Counted from the stretch's first letter, positions 1 through 14,989 are shown. The stretch: DNA of 64,000 nt from Vespa crabro (GCF_910589235.1 NC_060966.1:2108001-2172000); one strand, 5' to 3'. Numbers and translations are program-made. The notes: generated by a model not told the origin, from the letters alone.

Positions 1-2194
1 AATAATGACAATAATAAATGAGTATAACGATAATAATAATAATAATAAAGATAATAGCGATAACAAAGATAACAATAATAACGATTATACTATATTATCG
101 ATAATAATTTGAATAATAATTACGATAATAACGATAATAACGATAATAACAATAATATTAACAATAATAATGACTATAATAAGAATAATAACGATATCAA
201 CTGTACCAATAATGAGGATAATATTAATAACAATAATAATTATAATAATGATAATAAAAGTAACAATAATAGCAATAATAACAATAATAACGATAATTAC
301 TATAATAAAGTTAATAATAGTAATAATATCAAGAATAACAACAATAACGTTAATAACGATATCAACGATAATACCGATTATAACGATAATAACGATAATT
401 TCGATAATAATAATAACATTAATAACGATAATATCAATAATAATAATAATTATAACTATAAAATAGATATTACCGATAAGATCGATAATAACATTAAAAA
501 AATTAAAGATAATATCGGTAATAATAATATTAAAAATAACAATAGTAACGAAAATACCGTTAATAGAATAACAATATTAATGATAATAATAATAAGGATG
601 ATAATGATAATAACGATAATATTAATAATATTAATAACGATAATAACGATAATAATAGTAGTAAAAATAACAATAATAGTGATAATTACGATAGTAACGA
701 AAATAAAATTAACGACAATAACGGCAATATTAATAATAATAATAACGAATAACGATAATGAGAATAATAAAATTAATAATAATAAAGATAATAACGATAT
801 TAATGATATTACCGCTAATAACGATAATAACGACAATAATAATAATAGGAATAATAATAACGATAATAAAAATAATAACGACAATAGTAATGATTATAAT
901 AATAATAATAATAATAACGATAAAATAGATAATAACGATAATAACGATAATAACGAGAATAAGGATAATAATAATAACTATAATAACGATAATAAAGATA
1001 ATAATAACAATAGTAATAATAAGAATAATATTAACAATAAGAACGATAATAACGATTATAATAACAACGATAATAATGATTACAACGATATTAATGATAA
1101 TAACGATAATAACGATAATAACAAAAATAATAATAGTAATAATAAAGATAATAAGGATATTAAAGTATCTAATGATAATTATAATAAGTATAATAACGAT
1201 AATAACGTTTGTGATTATAAGAACGAAAATAAAATTAATAATAATAAAATAATAACGACAATAACGATAATAACAATAAATATAGATGTAATAATAACAA
1301 TATTAAGAATAAAATCTATAATAACGATAATACCGTTAATAATAGTAGTAATAATAACAGTAATAAGAATAGTAACTATAAAAACGATTTTAACAATAAT
1401 AATAATAAAAATAATGATAATATCGTTAACAATAAAAACAATATTAACGATAATAACGATAACAATAATAATAATAATCCCAATATTAACGATAATAACG
1501 ATAAGAACGGTAATAACGATAATAATGATAATATTAATAATAATAATAATAATAACGATCATTAGTTTAATAACGATAATAAATGTGGTAATGTAAACAA
1601 TAATAAAAATAATAACGATAATAACGATTATGACGATAATAATATTAATGATAATATCAACAATAGTAATAAAAATAATAATGATAATATCCATATTAAC
1701 GGTAATAATAATAATAATAATAATTATAATAACGATTAAACGATAATAACGATAATGACTATAATATCGATAATAATAATAATAATAATAGCAATAATAA
1801 CTATAATAACAATAATATCGTCTACCATAATAACGATAATAACGATAATATTAATAGTAATAATAACGATAATGGCGATAATAACGATATTAACGATAAT
1901 ACCTATAATAACGATAATAATGATAATCATATTAACGATAATAACGATAATAATATTTATAATAGTAATAACAATAATAACGATACTAACGATAATAGTA
2001 GTAATGTTAATAACAATAAAAACGACAGTTCCGATAATAATGATTATAATAATAAAGATTACAACGATATTAACGTTAATAATGATAAGAATAATAATGA
2101 TAATAACGATAATAACATTGATAACGATAATAATAATAAGGATAATATCGATAATATCGATAATATTAATAAGATTATTAACGATTATATCGAT

Positions 2195-2228
<34 letters not shown>

Positions 2229-5200
2229 GCTATAAAAACGTAAATGACATTAATAACCATAATAGTAATGGAGATAATAACGTTAATAGTATTAATAAAA
2301 ATAGCAATAGTAACAATGATAACGTTAATGACGATAATAACGGTAATAATAGAAGTAATAATAACAGTAATAATAATAATAACGTTAAAAACAATATAAA
2401 CGATAATAATAATAACGATAATGATAATATCGATAATAATATGAACAATAATAACGATTATATCGATAATAATTATAATAATAATAATAACTATAGTAAC
2501 TATGAAAACGATATTAACAATTATAATAATTAAGATAATAACGTTAAAAATAATAACAATAATAATGATAATAAAGTTAATGACAATAACAATAATAACG
2601 ATAATAACCATAATATCGATAAAAATAACAATATTAAAGATAATATCCAAAATAGTAATAATAATAAAATTGATAATACCGATATTAAGGATAATAATAG
2701 TATTAATGATATCACTAATTACTATAATAAAGATAATAACGATTAGAATTGTATTATCGATTATAATAATAACAATAATAATGGTAATAACGATATTAAT
2801 AATAATAATAATTACAATAATAAGGATAACGGTAATAGTATTAATAGTAATAGCGATAATACGGATAATAAAGATTGTAACGATAATAAAAGTTACAATA
2901 ATCACGATAACTACGATAATAATGATAATGACGATAATATCGAAAAAAATAAAAACAATATCCATGATAATTACGATAATAATAATAATAATAAAAACAA
3001 TAATACCGATTATAAAGAAAAAAATTACTATAATAATAATGATAATAACGGTAATATTAATAATAATTATAAAGATAATATCAACGATATTAATAATAAC
3101 AAAAATAACAATAGCGATAATAACGCTAATAGTAGTAATATTAATAAAGATAATAACAAAATTACGATAACAATAATAATAATAATAAAGATATCAACGA
3201 TATTAACGTTCATAACGGTAATAATAGTAGGTAATAAGGAGAATAACAACGCTAACGATAATAACAATAAGTATAATAACGATAATAACGTTAATAAGGA
3301 TAATAATAATGATGACAATAACGATAATAGTAATAATAAAAATATAGTAGTAACAATAATAACGATAATGACGATAATAACGATAATAATAATAACGATA
3401 ATGACGATGATAATAATAAAGATAATAACGATAATAACGATAATAATAATAAGAATAACGATAATAATGATATCAACGGCCATAAGGATAATATTAATAT
3501 AAATATTAACGATAATATCGTTAATAATAAAATCAATATTAACTATAATATCGATTATAATAATAGAAACAATATCAATAATAACGATAATCACGATAAT
3601 ATCAATTATAATAATTACGATAAAAGCGATAACAGCAAAAATAATGATAATAACGATAATTGCGATAATAACAATAATAATATTACTAATAATAAAGATA
3701 ATATTGATATTAAAGATAATAAGAATAGTAACAATAATAACGATAATATCGATAAAATTATAACAATAAAATCGATAATTACGATATTAGCAATAACAAT
3801 AACACCAATAATAACGATAATGACAGTAATAACGATAATAGTAATAATAATAATATACGATAGTATAGATAATAACGATAATTATAAAAATAATAATAAC
3901 GATAATAACGATATTAACGATAATAACGATAATAAAGATAATGATAATGGCGATAAGAACAATAATATCGATGATAATGATATTAAAAACAATAATACTA
4001 CCGATAATAATGATAAGAACGATTAGTAAGATAATAATAATAATGATAATAACAATAATAATAGAAACAATAATAACGATAATACCGATAATGACGATAA
4101 TAATAATTATAACAATAACGATAATAAAGATAGTAACTATAAGGACGATAATAATAATGACAATAAAACGATTATAACGGAAAAAATGATAATAACGAAA
4201 ATAAAGATAATATTTCAATAATAATAATAATAATAATAATAATAATTGCGATAATAACTATAATAATGATAATAATAAAAATAATAAAAATAATAATGGT
4301 CATTATGATAATAAAGATAATAATAGTAGTAATAATAACAATAATGACAATAATGACGATAATAACGATAATATCGTACATAATAATAATAATATTAACG
4401 ATAATAACGAGAATAATAATATTAAGAATAACAATAACAACGATAATAAAGGTAAGGACGATAAGAATAATAACGAAAATGACGATAATATCGATAATAA
4501 TAATAAATACATTACCGGTGATATCGATAAAAATAATAATAATAAATACATAAATTATAATAATAGCAATAAAGGTAATAACGATAATATTGACAATAAC
4601 GATAATAATAATAATAATATTAACGATAATAACGATAATAACGACAATAATAACAAGGACGATAACGTTAATAACGATAATAACGATAATAAAGATAATA
4701 AAGGTAATAAAGATAATAACGATAATAATTATAATAATAAGAACAATAATAACAATACTAACGATAATGATGATAATAGCGATAATAATAATAAAGTTAA
4801 TAATTATAATAATAACACTAATAACGATAATACTGATAAAAACGATAATAACGAATATAAATATAATAACAATAATAACGATAACAACAGGATGGACAAT
4901 TATAATGATAATGATAATAACAATAATACCGATAGTAAAGATAATATATATAATAATAATAATCATAAAAATAATTTTAATAATAACGATAATAATAGAA
5001 GTAATAATAACTATTATAACAATAATAACGACAACAACGACAATAACGAAAATAATAATTATATTAATAACAATAGTAACCTCAACAATAATAACGATAA
5101 TAACTGTAATAACAAATAAAATAACGACAACAACGATAATAAAAATTTTATAAACGAAATAAACTATAAAAATGATAATTACGATAATAAACATAACAAA

Positions 5201-5965
5201 AAAAGCGAATATAATGGTAATAACAATTATAATCATAATACCGTCAATAATATTTATAATAATAAGAATTATACTGATAATAACGATAATGAAGATAATA
5301 ATAGTAGTAATAATAACAAAAATAATAATTCTAGCGATAATAACGATACAAAGGATAATAATAGTAGTAATAAGAACAATAATACCAATTATAAGGGTAA
5401 TAACGATAATAAGGATATTAATATTATTAATAATAGCAATAATAGCAATAATAACAATAATTGCGATATTAACGATAATAACGATATAATAATTATAATA
5501 TTAATGTTAATATCGTTATTATCGATAATAATAATAACGATAGTAACGCTAATAACGTAACTAACGAAAATAATAATAATAATAGTAACAATAATAATAA
5601 CGATAATAAAGTTAATAAGTATAATAATCATAACGATAATGACGGTAATAATAATAATAACGATAATAACGATAATTACGGTAATAACGATAATTTTAGT
5701 AATGATAATAACGTCAATAACGATAGTAAAGGTAATAATATTAATAAAAATAACGATAATATCTGTAATAACGATAATAACGACAATAGTACTATTAATA
5801 ATATTAATAATAATCATGACGTTACTGACGATAGTAAAGATTATAGTAGTAATAATAATATCAATATTAGCAATAATATCGATAATAACATTAATAACGA
5901 CAATAACGAAAATAATAGTAATAATAATAACGATAATAAAGACAATAATGACAATAATAATGATG

Positions 5966-6015
<50 letters not shown>

Positions 6016-7144
6016 GACAATAAGGATAATAACGATAATAATAATAGTAATAATAACATTGATAACAGTCATAACGGTAATAACGATAATAACGATAATA
6101 ACTATACCAACGATAATATCGATAATAATGGCAACAATATTAACGATAATGTCGATAATAATAATATTATTAATTACAATAATAATAATAATAATAAGTT
6201 TAAAAAAGTTAATTACTCTAATAATAGTAATAATAATAAAGATAACAACGATATTAACGATAATAATGATAATAATGATAATAACGATAATAACTATAAT
6301 AATAATAGTAATTTTAAAGATAATGACGATACTAAAGATAATTACGAAAATAAGAATAACAATAATAATGATAATAGCAATTATAATCATAATAACGTTA
6401 ATAATATTTTTAATAATGAGAATTAAATTGATAATAACAATAATAATGATCAGAAGGATAAAAATAGTATTAATAATAACAATAATAAAAACAATAGCAA
6501 TAATATCGTCATTAACGATAACAACGGTATAATAAATACTATAATAATAATAATAACGATATTAGCGATAATAATGATAATAATAATAACAATAGTAACG
6601 ATAATAACGTAACTAAAGAAAATAATAATAGTAATACTAACAACAATAATAACGATAATAACAGTAATAAGGATAATAATAATAACGATAATGACGGTAA
6701 ATATAATAATAATAACAATAATAACGATAATTACGATAATAACAACAATAACGATTATAATAATAATAATAGTAATAACAATCATAAAAAAAATATCGAT
6801 AATAACAATAATAATAATAACAATAAAAACGATAATAACGATAATAAAGAAAACAACGCTAATAATAATAATAATAGGAATAACAATCATAAAGATAATA
6901 ACGATAATAATTATGATAATAATAGAAATAATAACGATAATAACGGTAACATAAGTAACAATAATAACGATATTAATGAAAAGAACAATAACAATAATAA
7001 CGATAACAACGATAATAATATTAATAATAATAATAATAGTAATAATATCGATTATAAAAATAACGATAATAACGGTAATAATAATGATAATAGCGATAAT
7101 AATAATAATAATAAAGGTCTTAATGTTAACAATAGATATATATA
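1..7144 (+). repeat. Degenerate triplet array, AAT orientation
   Basis: The whole stretch is built of triplets in one phase, mainly AAT, AAC, GAT and ATA, with AATAACGAT as the commonest 9-bp unit. Interruptions are nearly all single-base substitutions such as AAA, AGT or GGT; no stretch over about 40 bp departs from the pattern. Long frames of Asn or Ile (for example 109-1596) arise because neither AAT nor ATA is a stop. I see no gene, splice signal or RNA gene. A perfect 15-bp inverted repeat at 5473-5487 and 5510-5524 is the only strong local structure before the polarity switch near 7150. Confidence 0.95.
5473..5524. repeat. Perfect 15-bp inverted repeat inside the array
   Basis: The left arm CGATAATAACGATAT (5473-5487) and the right arm ATATCGTTATTATCG (5510-5524) are exact reverse complements around a 22-bp spacer. 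The right arm is a short patch of the opposite array polarity inside an otherwise uniform AAT block, so it looks like a miniature fold-back. Confidence 0.85.
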
Positions 7145-7178
7145 AACTATATATAAATACTATATTATTGTTAATATT
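7122..7178. repeat. Inverted repeat at array polarity switch (AAT to ATT)
   Basis: The arms AATGTTAACAATA (7122-7134) and TATTGTTAATATT (7166-7178) pair with one mismatch around a 31-bp TATA-rich spacer. Left of it the + strand reads AAT/AACGAT; right of it the + strand reads ATT/ATCGTT for the next 23 kb. The switch is abrupt and coincides with this hairpin-forming sequence. Confidence 0.8.
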
Positions 7179-8031
7179 ACTACTATTATAATCTTTATTA
7201 TCGTTATTATCATTATTATTGTTATTATTATTATTGTCTTTATTTTTTTTATTATCGTTATTAATATTATTATCGTTATTATCGTTATTATTATTATTAT
7301 TATTATCGTTATTATCGTTATCATTATTATGGTTCTTATTGTTGTTATCGTTATTATTGTTATTATTATAATTATTATTATCGTTTTTATTGTTGTTATC
7401 GTTATTATTGTTATTATTATTATTATTATTATTATCCTTATTATTATTAATAACGTATTATTGTTATTATTATTATCATTATTATTGTCATTATCGTTAA
7501 TATCGTTATTATCTTTATTATTACTATAATTATTATCGTTATTATTGTTATTATCCTTATACTTATTATTACTATTGTCGTTATTATCATGATTATCGTT
7601 ATTATCGTTTATGTCGTTGTTATATTTATTAGTATTATTATTATTATCGTTATTATCGTTATTATTATTATTCCTATTATCGTTATTATTATTATCGTTA
7701 TTTTCATTATTATCATTATTATCGTTATTATTGTTATAATTTTTATCGTTATTATCGTTAATATCGTTGATATCTTTATTATTATTATTATTATTATCGT
7801 TATCATCGTTATTATTCTTATTATTAATATTATTATCGATATTATCGTTAATATTGTTATTATTATTATCTTTATTATGGTTATTATCGATATTATTTTA
7901 TCTTTAATTTCGTTATTATCGCTGTTATTGTTATTATTTTTATTATTACTACTATTATTATCGTTATTATCGAAAATATCATTATTATCATTATTATTAT
8001 TATCGTTGATACCGTTAATAAAGTTATTATT
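7145..8031 (-). repeat. Degenerate triplet array, ATT orientation
   Basis: This is the same array as 1-7144 but reverse-complemented: the + strand reads ATT, GTT and ATC with ATCGTTATT as the core 9-mer. It runs directly into a truncated retrotransposon at 8032. No gene is visible in it. Confidence 0.95.
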
Positions 8032-8655
8032 GCCGATGCGCTGCAAAAGGAGAAATATCGCAAGCGCATAGCAGCGGTACGGAGGAGGGGAGCTCTCCGA
8101 ATCGCGTGCTCCTACCGCACAGTCTCTGAGCCCGCGGTTCTATTCGTCGTGGGGGAAATCCCGAATGATCTACTAGGCCAGGAGAGACAATTCGTCCACC
8201 AACAGAGGTCCGTTTTGGATAAGGAGAAGGCATCAAGTCTCGCAAGGTCTACCAGCATCGAGATCTGGCAAAGCAGATGGAAGCAGGAAACTACTAAAGC
8301 CCGACTCATCAACCGACTAGAGAACTGGATAATCCCGGAGGCGGGTGAATTAGATTTCTCCCTCACACATATCCTGACAGGGCATGACCTGTTCTGCTCC
8401 TACCTCGCAAAAATGAGGAAGGTTGCTGATGGAAACTATCCCTTTGGCGACTCAAACGTCGACGATGCCCACCACACTTTCTTCATATGCGCACTGTTGT
8501 GCGCCGAACGATTTGCCTTGGAACAGGAGCTCGGAGACATCTCGCCGGACAGCATAGTCGAAAAAATGCTGCGAGGGCTGAAGGAGTGGAGCAGGATTGC
8601 CTGCGACATGAGGGCAATCTTACTTAAAAAGATGAAGGAGATGGGCGGCCTATAG
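8032..8655 (+). pseudogene. ORF2 C-terminal fragment of R1-like element
   Basis: An open frame of about 207 codons ends at TAG 8653-8655, with no start of its own; upstream it fuses with array sequence. It is the part of ORF2 downstream of the reverse transcriptase. Recognisable blocks shared with the other copies are KYRKRIAAV, RRGALRIA, STSIEIWQSRW, DDAHHTFFIC and MKEMGGL at the end. The Cys-His pattern in NYPFGDS..DAHHTFFIC resembles the degenerate C-terminal zinc-finger area of R1-clade ORF2, although the first Cys seen in other copies (CPYGD) is Phe here. It has no internal stop, so it is the best-preserved C-terminus in the window, but it lacks endonuclease and polymerase and cannot be functional. 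Confidence 0.85.
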
Positions 8656-8935
8656 AAGTGCCACCATCGTATCACCAGGTTCCTGCCACGAAGAGCCAAA
8701 TCGTGGGAGTCCTATTTAATGGGACATGATGAAGTGACGCCATCTCGAAGTAATGTCACATGGTTTCACTATGCCAATAGGATGGATATGAGTTTAGTCG
8801 GTAGTGTCTATTCCTACGGTAACCCCAACTCCCCAGGAACTTTAACGGGAGACCCAAATGGTAAAGTGTTCTTCTAGTCTGCAGGTTCCAAGGGTCAGTG
8901 CGTAAAGTTTGGCATTCTCAGACCTTCAAAAAAAA
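8656..8935 (+). other. 3' UTR and A tail of R1-like element
   Basis: This noncoding tail runs from the ORF2 stop to the A8 run. Blocks such as GGATATGAGTTTAGTCGG and GCATTCTCAGACC recur in the 3' UTRs at 51.1-51.4 kb and 54.5-54.8 kb, so it is a true family 3' UTR. It contains no reading frame of interest. The 3' end is presumably what the element's reverse transcriptase recognises, which is inference from other R1-clade elements. Confidence 0.8.
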
Positions 8936-9124
8936 TAATGTTAATAACGTTATTTACTTTAATATTATTATTATTCTTATCGTTAATATCGTTAATATTG
9001 TCATTATAATCGATATTATCGTTATTATAGTTATTATTGTTATTATTGTTATTATTGTTATCATTACTACTATAATTATCGTTATTATACTAATTATCGT
9101 TACTATTATTATTACAATTATTAC

Positions 9125-9170
<46 letters not shown>

Positions 9171-9872
9171 GTCGTCATTATCTTTGTTATCGTTATTAAT
9201 ATTATTACTATTATCGTTATTATCGTTATTATTGTTATTAATATTATTATTATTATTATCATTATAAACGATATTATTATTATTACCATTATTATAGTTA
9301 TTATCGTTATTATAATTATTAATATTATTATCATTCTATTCGTTATTATCGTTATTATTGTAATTGCTACTACTATTATTTACGTTACTATCGATATTAT
9401 CGTTATTATTATTATTATTATTGTCGTTATTATCGTTAGTAACGTTATTCTCTCTATTATCGTTATTCTCGTAATTAATATTATTTTTATTGTCGTTGTT
9501 ATCGTTATTATTGTTATTATTGTCATTATTCTTATCGTTCTAATCGTTCTTATCATTATTATCGATATTATTATTATTATTAATATCATTATTATCGTTA
9601 TTATCGTTATTATTGTTTATATTATTATTGTTATTATAGTTACAATTGTTATTATTATTATTAATATTATCGCTATTATCACTATTATAGTTTGTATCAT
9701 TAATATCGTTTTTATCTGTATTATTATTATGATTATCACTAATATCGTTATTATCGTTATTATTATTTTTTATTATTATCGCTAATATCGTTATTATCGT
9801 TATTAATATTATTATTATTATCACTTTATCGTTATTAATGTTACTATTCCTACTATTATTATCGTTATTATC

Positions 9873-9905
<33 letters not shown>

Positions 9906-11957
9906 TTTATAATTATTATTATTGGCGTTTTTATCAATATTCTCGTTATTACACTCATTATCGATATTATTATTATCATTATTATCGTTATTATCGTTAG
10001 AATCGATTTTGTTGATAAAAATAACTTTATTATCATTGTTATTCATATTATTATTATTATTTTTATTATTATAGTAATTATCGTAATTATCGCGATTACC
10101 GTTATTATCGCTATTATCCATATTATCGTTAATATTTTTATTAATTTTATTATTGTTATTATCGTTGTTATTGTTATTTTTGGTATTACTAATATTGTTA
10201 TTATCATTATTATGGTTATTATCGATACTATTATTATTATTATAGTTATTGTCGTTAATATTATTATTATTATTACTATTTTTGTTCAAATTATATTTAT
10301 CATCGTAATTATTATTATTAGTTTTATCGTTATTACCGTCATTATCCGTTATTATTATTACTGCTATTATCGTTATTATAATTATTGTTATTATCGTAAT
10401 TATCGTTATCATCGTTATAACGATTATTATTATTACCATCACTATCGTTATTATTAATATAATTATTTTCGTTACTATCTTTATTATTATAATTACTATT
10501 ATCGTTATTGACGTTATAATCGTTTTTGTTGTCATAATTATTATTATTATTATTATTATCTTTAATATTGTTATTATTTTTATCGACATTATCGTTATTA
10601 TCGTTATTATTATTATCGTTATTATAGTTTTAGTTGTTATGATTGTTATTATTGGTACTATTATAATCGTTATTATCGTTAATATCGTTACTATTGTAAT
10701 ATTGTCATTTCTATTACTATTATTATCGTTATTATCATTATAATCGTTAATATTGCTATAATTGTAATTATTTTTATTAAAATTATCGATATAATCGTTA
10801 AAATGGTCATTATTATTATCGATTTTATATGTTATTATCGTTATTACTTTTATCGTTATTATCGTTATTATTATTAACGATATTATCTTTATTATTGTTA
10901 TAATTGTTATTATTATCAACGACATTTTCGTTATTATTGTTATAATTGTTATTATTATCAACGACATTTTCGTTATTATTGTTATAATTGTTATTATTAT
11001 TATTGTATTCGTTATTATCATTATTATCATTATTTTCGTTAATATCGTTATTATCTTTTTTACTATTATCGTTATTCTCTTTATTATTGTTATTAATGTT
11101 ATTATTATTTTCATTACTATCGTTATTATCGATAATATTGTTATTATTATTATCGATGTTAAGGTTATTATTGTTATTGTTAATATAGTAAATATCTTTA
11201 TTTTTATTATTATTATTATCGATATTATCGTTATTATTGTTATTGTTATTATCGTTAGTAAAATTAATATATATGTAATCTTTATTATTATTATTATTAC
11301 TATCGTAATTATCATTATTATAGATTTTATTGTTATTATTATTATTAATATTATCGATATTATCGTTAATATTGTTACTATCATTTTTAATATAATTATC
11401 ATTTTTATCGTTATTAACGTTATTATCTTTATTAATATTAATACTATTATCATTATTAACGTTATTATTATTATCGTTATTATCGAAATTTTCGTTGTTA
11501 ATATAGTTATAATTATTACTATTATCGTTATTATTTTTATTATCGTTAATATCGTTCTTGACTTTATTATTAATATTATTATAAACCTTTATTATCATTA
11601 TAATTTTTATTATTGTTACTATTATTATTATTTTCGTTACTTTCGTTATTACTGTTTTCATTATTATCGTTATTATTGTTATTGTTATTATTATTATTAT
11701 CGATATTATTGTTAATATTGTTATTATTATTATCGATATTATCGTTATTATCGATATTATTTTTCGTTAATATCGTTATTATCGCAATTGTAGTTATTAT
11801 TGTCATTAATCCTACAGTTATTATCGTCATTGTAGTTATTATTATTAATATTGTTATTATTACTACTATTATTATCATTATTACCGTAATTATCGTTGTT
11901 AACGTTAATATTATAATCGTTATTATCGTTTTTATCGTAATTATCTTTATTAATATT
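8936..11957 (-). repeat. Degenerate triplet array, ATT orientation
   Basis: Uniform ATT/ATCGTT array between the 8-kb retroelement fragment and the unassigned island at 11958. A pure ATT run lies near 9118-9170. The frame of 637 codons on the minus strand (9540-11453) is an artefact of triplet phase. A 42-bp tandem repeat is listed separately. Confidence 0.95.
10889..11012. repeat. 42-bp tandem repeat, about three copies
   Basis: The landmark TGTTATAATTG recurs at 10896, 10938 and 10980, exactly 42 bp apart, each of the first two followed by ATTATCAACGACATTTTCG. The third copy diverges after about 30 bp. This is a higher-order repeat grown inside the array. Confidence 0.9.
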
Positions 11958-12250
11958 GTAAAGAAAGTATACTTTTTCCAGGTAGATTTGTCACGCGTCT
12001 CATGGTCCGCTCTTCCTTTGTTTTTGTTATCTACAAATTCTTTTGTTACCTACAAAGCGAGCCGTTAAGATTTGGGGAGAGAAACTGGCAGTAAGAAATA
12101 GAACGTAGACGAGAGAAGTAGTACGAGAGTAAAATATAAAATTTAACAGAGTGAACAATAAACGTGAATTGTCGTTTCTTTGTTCACAGAGAAACATATT
12201 TCCGTTTGTCACTTCACCCTAATTAAAACGAGTTAAAATAAAAAAATTAA
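11958..12250. other. Unassigned non-array island
   Basis: About 290 bp of ordinary-complexity sequence with array on both sides. I do not recognise it. There is no convincing reading frame. It contains an AATAAA (within GAACAATAAACGTG) followed by a T-rich stretch ending near TTTGTTCACAG, which would suit the R-U5 part of an LTR. If one proposes TGTAAAGAAA near 11957 and TTTGTTCACA near 12189 as ends, the termini are only about 7 of 10 complementary and no target duplication is seen. It shares no block with the R1-like copies or with the LTR at 62699. It may be a solo-LTR remnant or a scrap of host sequence. Confidence 0.5.
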
Positions 12251-12418
12251 GATATTATATTATGATTATTATAATCGATATTATCGTTATAATCGTTATT
12301 ATTTTTATTATTATCGTCGTTTTAATTATTATTATTGTTTTCGTTATTATCGTTATTCTAGTTATTATTGTCATTATTGTAATTATTACTACTATTATAA
12401 TCGTTACTATCGTACTTA

Positions 12419-12470
<52 letters not shown>

Positions 12471-14044
12471 CATTATTATTATTATTATTGCTATTATCTT
12501 TATTATTGCTTCTATTATTATTCTTATTATTGTTATAATTATTATCGTTATTATCGTTATTATCGTTATTATTTTTAATATTGATATTATTACAACTACT
12601 ATTATCGTTACTATCGTCTTTACTGTTGATATTATTAATTCGCTATTATTAATAATATTATTAACGTTATAATCGTTATTTCGTTATTATCGTTATTATC
12701 TTTATTATTGTCATTATTATTGACGTTATTGTCGTTGTTATCTCTATTAACGTTATTTTTGAAATAATTATTATCGTTATTATCGTTCTTCTTATTTTTA
12801 TCTTTATTACCGTTATTATCATTATAAGCGTATTATTGTTATTATTATTATTATTATTGCTATTGTTATTAGTACCGTTATTATTTTAATTATCTTCAAG
12901 AACGTTATCGTCATTAATAGTATTACTGTTATTATCGTTATTTTTGTTATTATTATTATCGTCATTATCTTATAATATCGATATTATCGTTATTATCATT
13001 ATTATCGTTATTATCGTTGCTATTGTTCTTCTTATTATTATTATTCTTATTATCGTAATTATTGTTATTGTTGTTATTAACTTCATTAGCGTTAGTATCG
13101 TTATTATTGATATTATTATTATTATTATTGTCGTTAATATCGTTATTATCCTTATTTTTAGTATTATTATCGATATTATCGTTATTATCGATATTACTAG
13201 TATTATTATTATTATTATTATTATAATTATTAACGTTACTCTTGTCATTATTATTACCGTTATTATGGTCCTTATAGTTCTTATTATTGTCATTGTTATT
13301 ATTACTATTATTATTAACGTTAACATCGTTATTATCATTATGGTTCTTATTATTATTACCACTATTTACCTTTTCTTGTTATTTATGTTATTATTATTTC
13401 TGTCATTAACATTATTAACGTTATTATCTTTATTATTGATTTCATTATTGTCTTTATTATCGTTGTTATCGTAATACTCGTCATTAATTTTATTATTAGT
13501 ATAGCTATTATCAATCTTATCATTATTACCGTTATTATTATTGTTATTAATATATTTATTATCCTTATATTGCTATTATCAATATTATTAATATTTCTAT
13601 TATAATTATTATCGGTATTAGCTTTAGTAGTATTATTATTATTATCGTTATTATCGTTACTATCGTTATTAGTATTACTATTATTATCATTTTATCGTTA
13701 TTATTGTTCTTATTATTTCCGTTATTAACCTTTTTACTGTTATTATTGTTATTAAAGTTATTATTATTATTATTATTATCCTTATATTTGTTATTATCGT
13801 TACTATCGTTATTATCGATATTATTGTTTCCGCAATTCTCGTAAATTATCTCCATTTTTCATTATTTTTTAATATTGTATTCGTTATTATTATTAATCGA
13901 TATTATTGTTATTATTTATAATATTATTATCGCTATTTTTATTATCGTCATTATCCTCATTATTGATGTTATTATTATCGTTCTTAACGTTATTATCGTT
14001 ATTATTTTTCTCATTATTATTGTTATAATCGTTATTATTGTTAT

Positions 14045-14255
14045 TATTATTATTATTATTATTATTGTTATTATCATTATTATTGTTTATGTCGTTAATA
14101 TCTTTATTACCTTATTATTATTTTTATTATTATCGTCATTATTGTTGTTATTATTATTATTATTATTATTGTTATTATCATTATTATTGTTTATGTCGTT
14201 AATATCTTTATTACCTTATTATTATTTTTATTATTTCCGTCATTATCGTTATTAT
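14045..14255. repeat. 105-bp tandem duplication
   Basis: The landmark TGTTTATGTCGTTAATATC occurs at 14084 and 14189, 105 bp apart. Both copies continue through TTTATTACCTTATTATT. They diverge after TTTTTATTATT, where one reads ATCGTC and the other TCCGTC. Confidence 0.9.
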
Positions 14256-14989
14256 TGAAACTATCGATATTATTATTATTACTTTAATCGTATTTATCGT
14301 ATCATTATTAGCGTGCTTATTGTTATTATCACTATTATCGTTAATATCGTTATTATCGTTTTATTGATATCGTTATTATCGTTGTTAGCGTTATTTTTGT
14401 TATTATTATTATTATCGTTTTTATCGTTTTTATCATTATTATTGTTATTATTATTATCGTTATAATCGTTATTATTGTTATTATTATTATTATTATTATT
14501 ATTGTTATTATCATTATTGTCGTTATTAGTGTTATTTTCGTAATTTTCCTTATTGATGATATTATTATTATTATTATTATTATCGTTATTATCGTTTTTT
14601 TCGTTATTATTATTAATATTACTATCGTTATTATCGTAATTATCATTGTTAATGTTACTATTGTTAGTATTAATATCATTCTTATCATTATTATTCGTTT
14701 CATCGTTATTATTATTATTATTAATTTCGTTATTATCGTTGTTATCTATATTATTCTTATAATTATTACCGTTATTTTCCTTATTATCGTTATTATTGTT
14801 CTATTATTATTGTAATTATCATTATTATTAGTATTATTATATTAGTTATTATCATTAATATCTTTATTATCGATTCTATTTTTAATAATATTATTGTTAT
14901 TATAGTTATTATTATTATTATTATTATTATAATAGTTATTGTCATTATTATCGTTATTTTCATTATTATTGTTATTATTAATATTATTA

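Larger units (their letters stand above)
8032..8935 (+). mobile_element. R1-like non-LTR retrotransposon, 5'-truncated 3' fragment
   Basis: This 904-bp island begins abruptly inside ORF2 at the position matching the WAE/KEKY region of the longer copies and ends in an A8 run (8928-8935) followed by TAATG and array. It holds the ORF2 C-terminus (8032-8655) and a 272-bp 3' UTR. The last bases before the tail, GCATTCTCAGACCTTC, match the 3' ends of the copies at 43.3, 51.1 and 54.5 kb except for one base. 5' truncation with an A tail is typical of target-primed reverse transcription. The sense strand lies on the ATT-reading strand of the array. Confidence 0.9.

Noticed and set aside
109..1596. 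Long asparagine-rich protein, and many similar Ile-, Leu- or Tyr-rich frames elsewhere
   Set aside because: They follow only from triplet repetition; neighbouring frames on both strands are equally open, residues are limited to those coded by AAT/ATT variants, and there is no start context, splice site or conserved domain.
1..7144. Plasmodium or Dictyostelium genomic DNA, suggested by poly-Asn frames and low GC
   Set aside because: The retroelement islands have balanced base composition and arthropod-type R1-clade proteins; the poly-Asn frames come from noncoding array.
10889..11012. CRISPR-like array of regular repeats
   Set aside because: Copies are directly adjacent with no unique spacers and lie in eukaryotic simple-sequence DNA.
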